Translations under genes and position numbers: made by a program
In this document: positions 62,586-64,000 of the stretch, piece after piece
Layout of the letters: the number at the start of each line of letters is the position of its first letter
How positions within the stretch are numbered: the stretch's first letter is position 1
Source of the DNA: Desulfobulbus sp.
Lineage (GTDB): Bacteria; Desulfobacterota; Desulfobulbia; Desulfobulbales; Desulfobulbaceae
Direction of reading: 5' to 3'
Length of the DNA stretch: 64,000 nucleotides
Assembly: GCA_031280615.1 (NCBI GenBank)
Contig: JAITGO010000022.1
Coordinates: forward strand, 224,951-288,950
The notes under the pieces: model-generated
The model's input: the letters and a program-made list of their open reading frames with translations, nothing else
The model's database searches: none
What the model was told of the DNA's origin: nothing

Positions 62586-63274
62586 GGTTTGGAGCCTCCT
62601 TTCGAACGGGACAGGGCCAGCTTCCGTGTCATCTTTTGCGACAGGACCGCCAGCGAACAGTACAAATCCTCATTGGTGACGATAACCCGTTCCGGCACCT
62701 GAATCTTGGCCGGAGCGAAATTCCAGATGGCCAGCACCCCGCCTTCGACCAGCAGATTGGCTGCCTGCTGGGCTTCGGCCGCCGGGACGGTGATGATGCC
62801 GAAACGCACCTTCATGCGCCGCATCAGATTGGGCAATTTGCTGACATGGCGGACATGCTTGCCGTGCATGACCCGGTGGCACTTGGTGGGATCGACATCG
62901 AAGGCGGCGACGATCTGCAGGCCGCACTCGGTAAAGCCGCCATATCCCATCAGGGCCTCGCCCAGACTGCCGGCGCCGACCAGAAAGGCCTCGACGGTGT
63001 TGTCCCAACCGAGAAACCGTTCGATGGCGCAGATCAACTCGTTGATGTCGTAGCCGACCTTGGGGCGGCCCACGGTTCCGGTCACTTCGATGTCCTTGCG
63101 AATCTGGGTGGGGTCCAGTTTGAGCTCGGTGCCGATCATGGTGCAGGACACGCCGGCCCGGCCACTGTCGCGCAACTGTTTGAGCAGGCGATAGTAGAGC
63201 GGCAGGCGACGCAAGGTCGGCTCCGGAACGCCCTTGACGGTTTCCGGTATCGAGCGCCCCTTTGATTCATTCAT
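62582..63274 (-). CDS. rex: Redox-sensing repressor Rex
   Basis: 230 residues. Winged-helix part (about 15-85) with LPLYYRLLKQL, LDPTQIRKDIEVTG and the turn GRPKVGYDI; Rossmann domain with VGAGSLGEALMGYGGF and FDVDPTKC. The recognition region, IEVTGTVGRPKVGYDI, differs from the common LSYFGEFGKRGVGYDV-type sequence, suggesting a changed DNA specificity. Rex binds DNA at a low NADH/NAD ratio and lets go when NADH accumulates. It is the first gene of the hnd operon and is preceded by the operator shared with the periplasmic hydrogenase. Confidence 0.95.
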   Translation of the reverse strand: MNESKGRSIPETVKGVPEPTLRRLPLYYRLLKQLRDSGRAGVSCTMIGTELKLDPTQIRKDIEVTGTVGRPKVGYDINELICAIERFLGWDNTVEAFLVGAGSLGEALMGYGGFTECGLQIVAAFDVDPTKCHRVMHGKHVRHVSKLPNLMRRMKVRFGIITVPAAEAQQAANLLVEGGVLAIWNFAPAKIQVPERVIVTNEDLYCSLAVLSQKMTRKLALSRSKGGSKP

Positions 63275-63356
63275 CGCCTGTATCCCTCCGGATTACGAAC
63301 AAGGAAAAAAATACTGATTGGGCATCGTCTATAGCTAAGTGGACCGGTCATAAATC

Positions 63357-63370
63357 GAGAATTATTTCTT
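63357..63370. promoter_or_regulatory. Dyad operator of the rex-hnd operon, copy of the hydrogenase operator
   Basis: GAGAATTATTTCTT, two changes from the core GAGAATTAATTCTC at 50666-50679. Centre is 14.5 bases downstream of the -10 box, the same as at the other operon. Together with the TATATATATT that follows, 22 of 24 bases match. Confidence 0.75.
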
Positions 63371-63377
63371 TATATAT

Positions 63378-63406
63378 ATTATCGCAAAATTGGTGGGATA
63401 AGTCAA
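63378..63406 (-). promoter_or_regulatory. Sigma-70-type promoter of the rex-hnd operon
   Basis: Minus strand: TTGACT (63406-63401), 17-base spacer, GATAAT (63383-63378). Confidence 0.8.
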
Positions 63407-63593
63407 TAAATACCAATGGGAATCCGTGTTATTTTATTCTTTTTGTAAATTCGGATTGTTGTGCTGAAAGGAGGGCAAAATTCGCACGAAAGAACCCATT
63501 TTCGGATAGTTTGCCGGTGGCGCTTGTCCGGCTGCGGCTCGTCGAAAGCTTGTTTCCGAAGGCTACGGCGAGGCGGAAGAGGAGGTGAGGAGC

Positions 63594-64000
63594 AATCAGG
63601 TCTGGTGTGCGGACATTACGTACATCCCCATGCGCAAGGGCTTTTTGTATCTGGTGGTCATCATGGACTGGCACAGTCGCAAAGTGCGTCCTGGCGATTG
63701 TCCCACACCATGGAGGTGGATTTTTGCGTTTCGGCCCTGGAAGAGGCCTTGGCGAAATACGGCTCTCCGGATATCTTCAATACCGATCAGGGTAGCCAGT
63801 TTACCAGCTTCGCCTTCACCAGCGTCCTGCGGGACAGAGGAATCCGCATCTCCATGGATGCGGCAAGGGCGCTGGCTGGACACGTGTTTATCGAACGCCT
63901 CTGGCGCTCGCTCAAATACGAGAACGTGTACCTGAACGCCTACGAGACCGGCTCGGAAGCCCGTGCCGGCATCGGCAGATGGATCGCCTTTTACAACCAG
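63594..64000 (+). pseudogene. IS3-family transposase (OrfB) remnant, 5-truncated and frameshifted
   Basis: The DDE integrase core begins abruptly at NQVWCADITYIPMRKGFLYL. A single-base loss near 63687 shifts the frame; after it the reading continues TMEVDFCVSALEEALAKYG, DQGSQFTSFAFTSVL and VFIERLWRSLKYENVYL up to the window edge. The N-terminal part and OrfA are missing, so it is not functional. The right end is outside the window, so the inverted repeat cannot be checked. Confidence 0.85.

Larger units (their letters stand above)
63275..63584. other. Regulatory region of the rex-hnd operon and left flank of the IS remnant
   Basis: 310 bases. The promoter-operator occupies 63357-63406. From about 63440 onward the sequence is featureless and leads into the truncated transposase. 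Confidence 0.55.

Overview
The window looks like a chromosomal segment of a GC-rich anaerobic deltaproteobacterium (Desulfobacterota), probably a Desulfobulbaceae-type sulfate or sulfur metaboliser. The grounds are three [FeFe]-hydrogenase-type proteins with the full HydE/HydF/HydG maturation set, an Hnd-type NAD(P)-linked hydrogenase under Rex, a TusA/YedE/DsrE sulfur-handling cluster, rubrerythrin and rubredoxin proteins, and GTP-type PEP carboxykinase. The assignment is by inference from gene content; no rRNA or tRNA gene was seen.

Layout. 1-3.2 kb: the start of a 5-formyltetrahydrofolate cyclo-ligase, then a YeeE/YedE sulfur transporter divergent from tusA and three small DsrE/TusBCD-like genes. 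3.2-4.3 kb: a serine hydrolase. 4.6-11.7 kb: dnaN-gyrB-gyrA-gpsA. 11.8-23.1 kb: rubredoxin-DUF2231 fusion, rubrerythrin, an unrecognised 436-residue protein, purU, a CorC-like protein, a SPOR-like/beta-lactamase-fold protein, an atypical transketolase and pckG.

23.4-36.1 kb is the most unusual region. An FHA-GAF-AAA+ regulator with a degenerate GAFTGA loop is followed by a cluster of TGTYCG half-sites and a well-matched sigma-54 promoter. These lead into a compact ten-gene block that ends in a strong terminator: two exported proteins made of Asn-rich repeats, a small exported protein, a CsgG/HfaB-like outer-membrane lipoprotein with a peptidoglycan-binding-like segment, a small secreted protein, a VWA-like protein, an FHA-FHA-ABC transporter, a Ser/Thr kinase with one membrane segment, a lipoprotein and a PP2C phosphatase. 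I read it as a curli-like (extracellular functional amyloid) export system coupled to phospho-signalling.

36.1-45 kb: an AT-richer OFA-type transporter, phosphate acetyltransferase, a radical SAM activase-like protein, a cyclic-nucleotide-binding-like protein with a PATAN/DUF4388-like tail, and small envelope proteins. 45.2-63.4 kb is a hydrogen-metabolism island, all on the minus strand, in three operons: rex-hndA-hndC-hndD; aspartate ammonia-lyase-hydF-hydE(fused to a [2Fe-2S] domain)-sensory hydrogenase-SpoIIE phosphatase; and a Tat-exported [FeFe]-hydrogenase with HybA-like and HybB/NrfD-like partners plus hydG. The first and third operons carry near-identical promoters, each with the same dyad operator placed at exactly the same distance from the -10 box, so one repressor probably controls both. 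The window ends in a frameshifted IS3-family transposase remnant.
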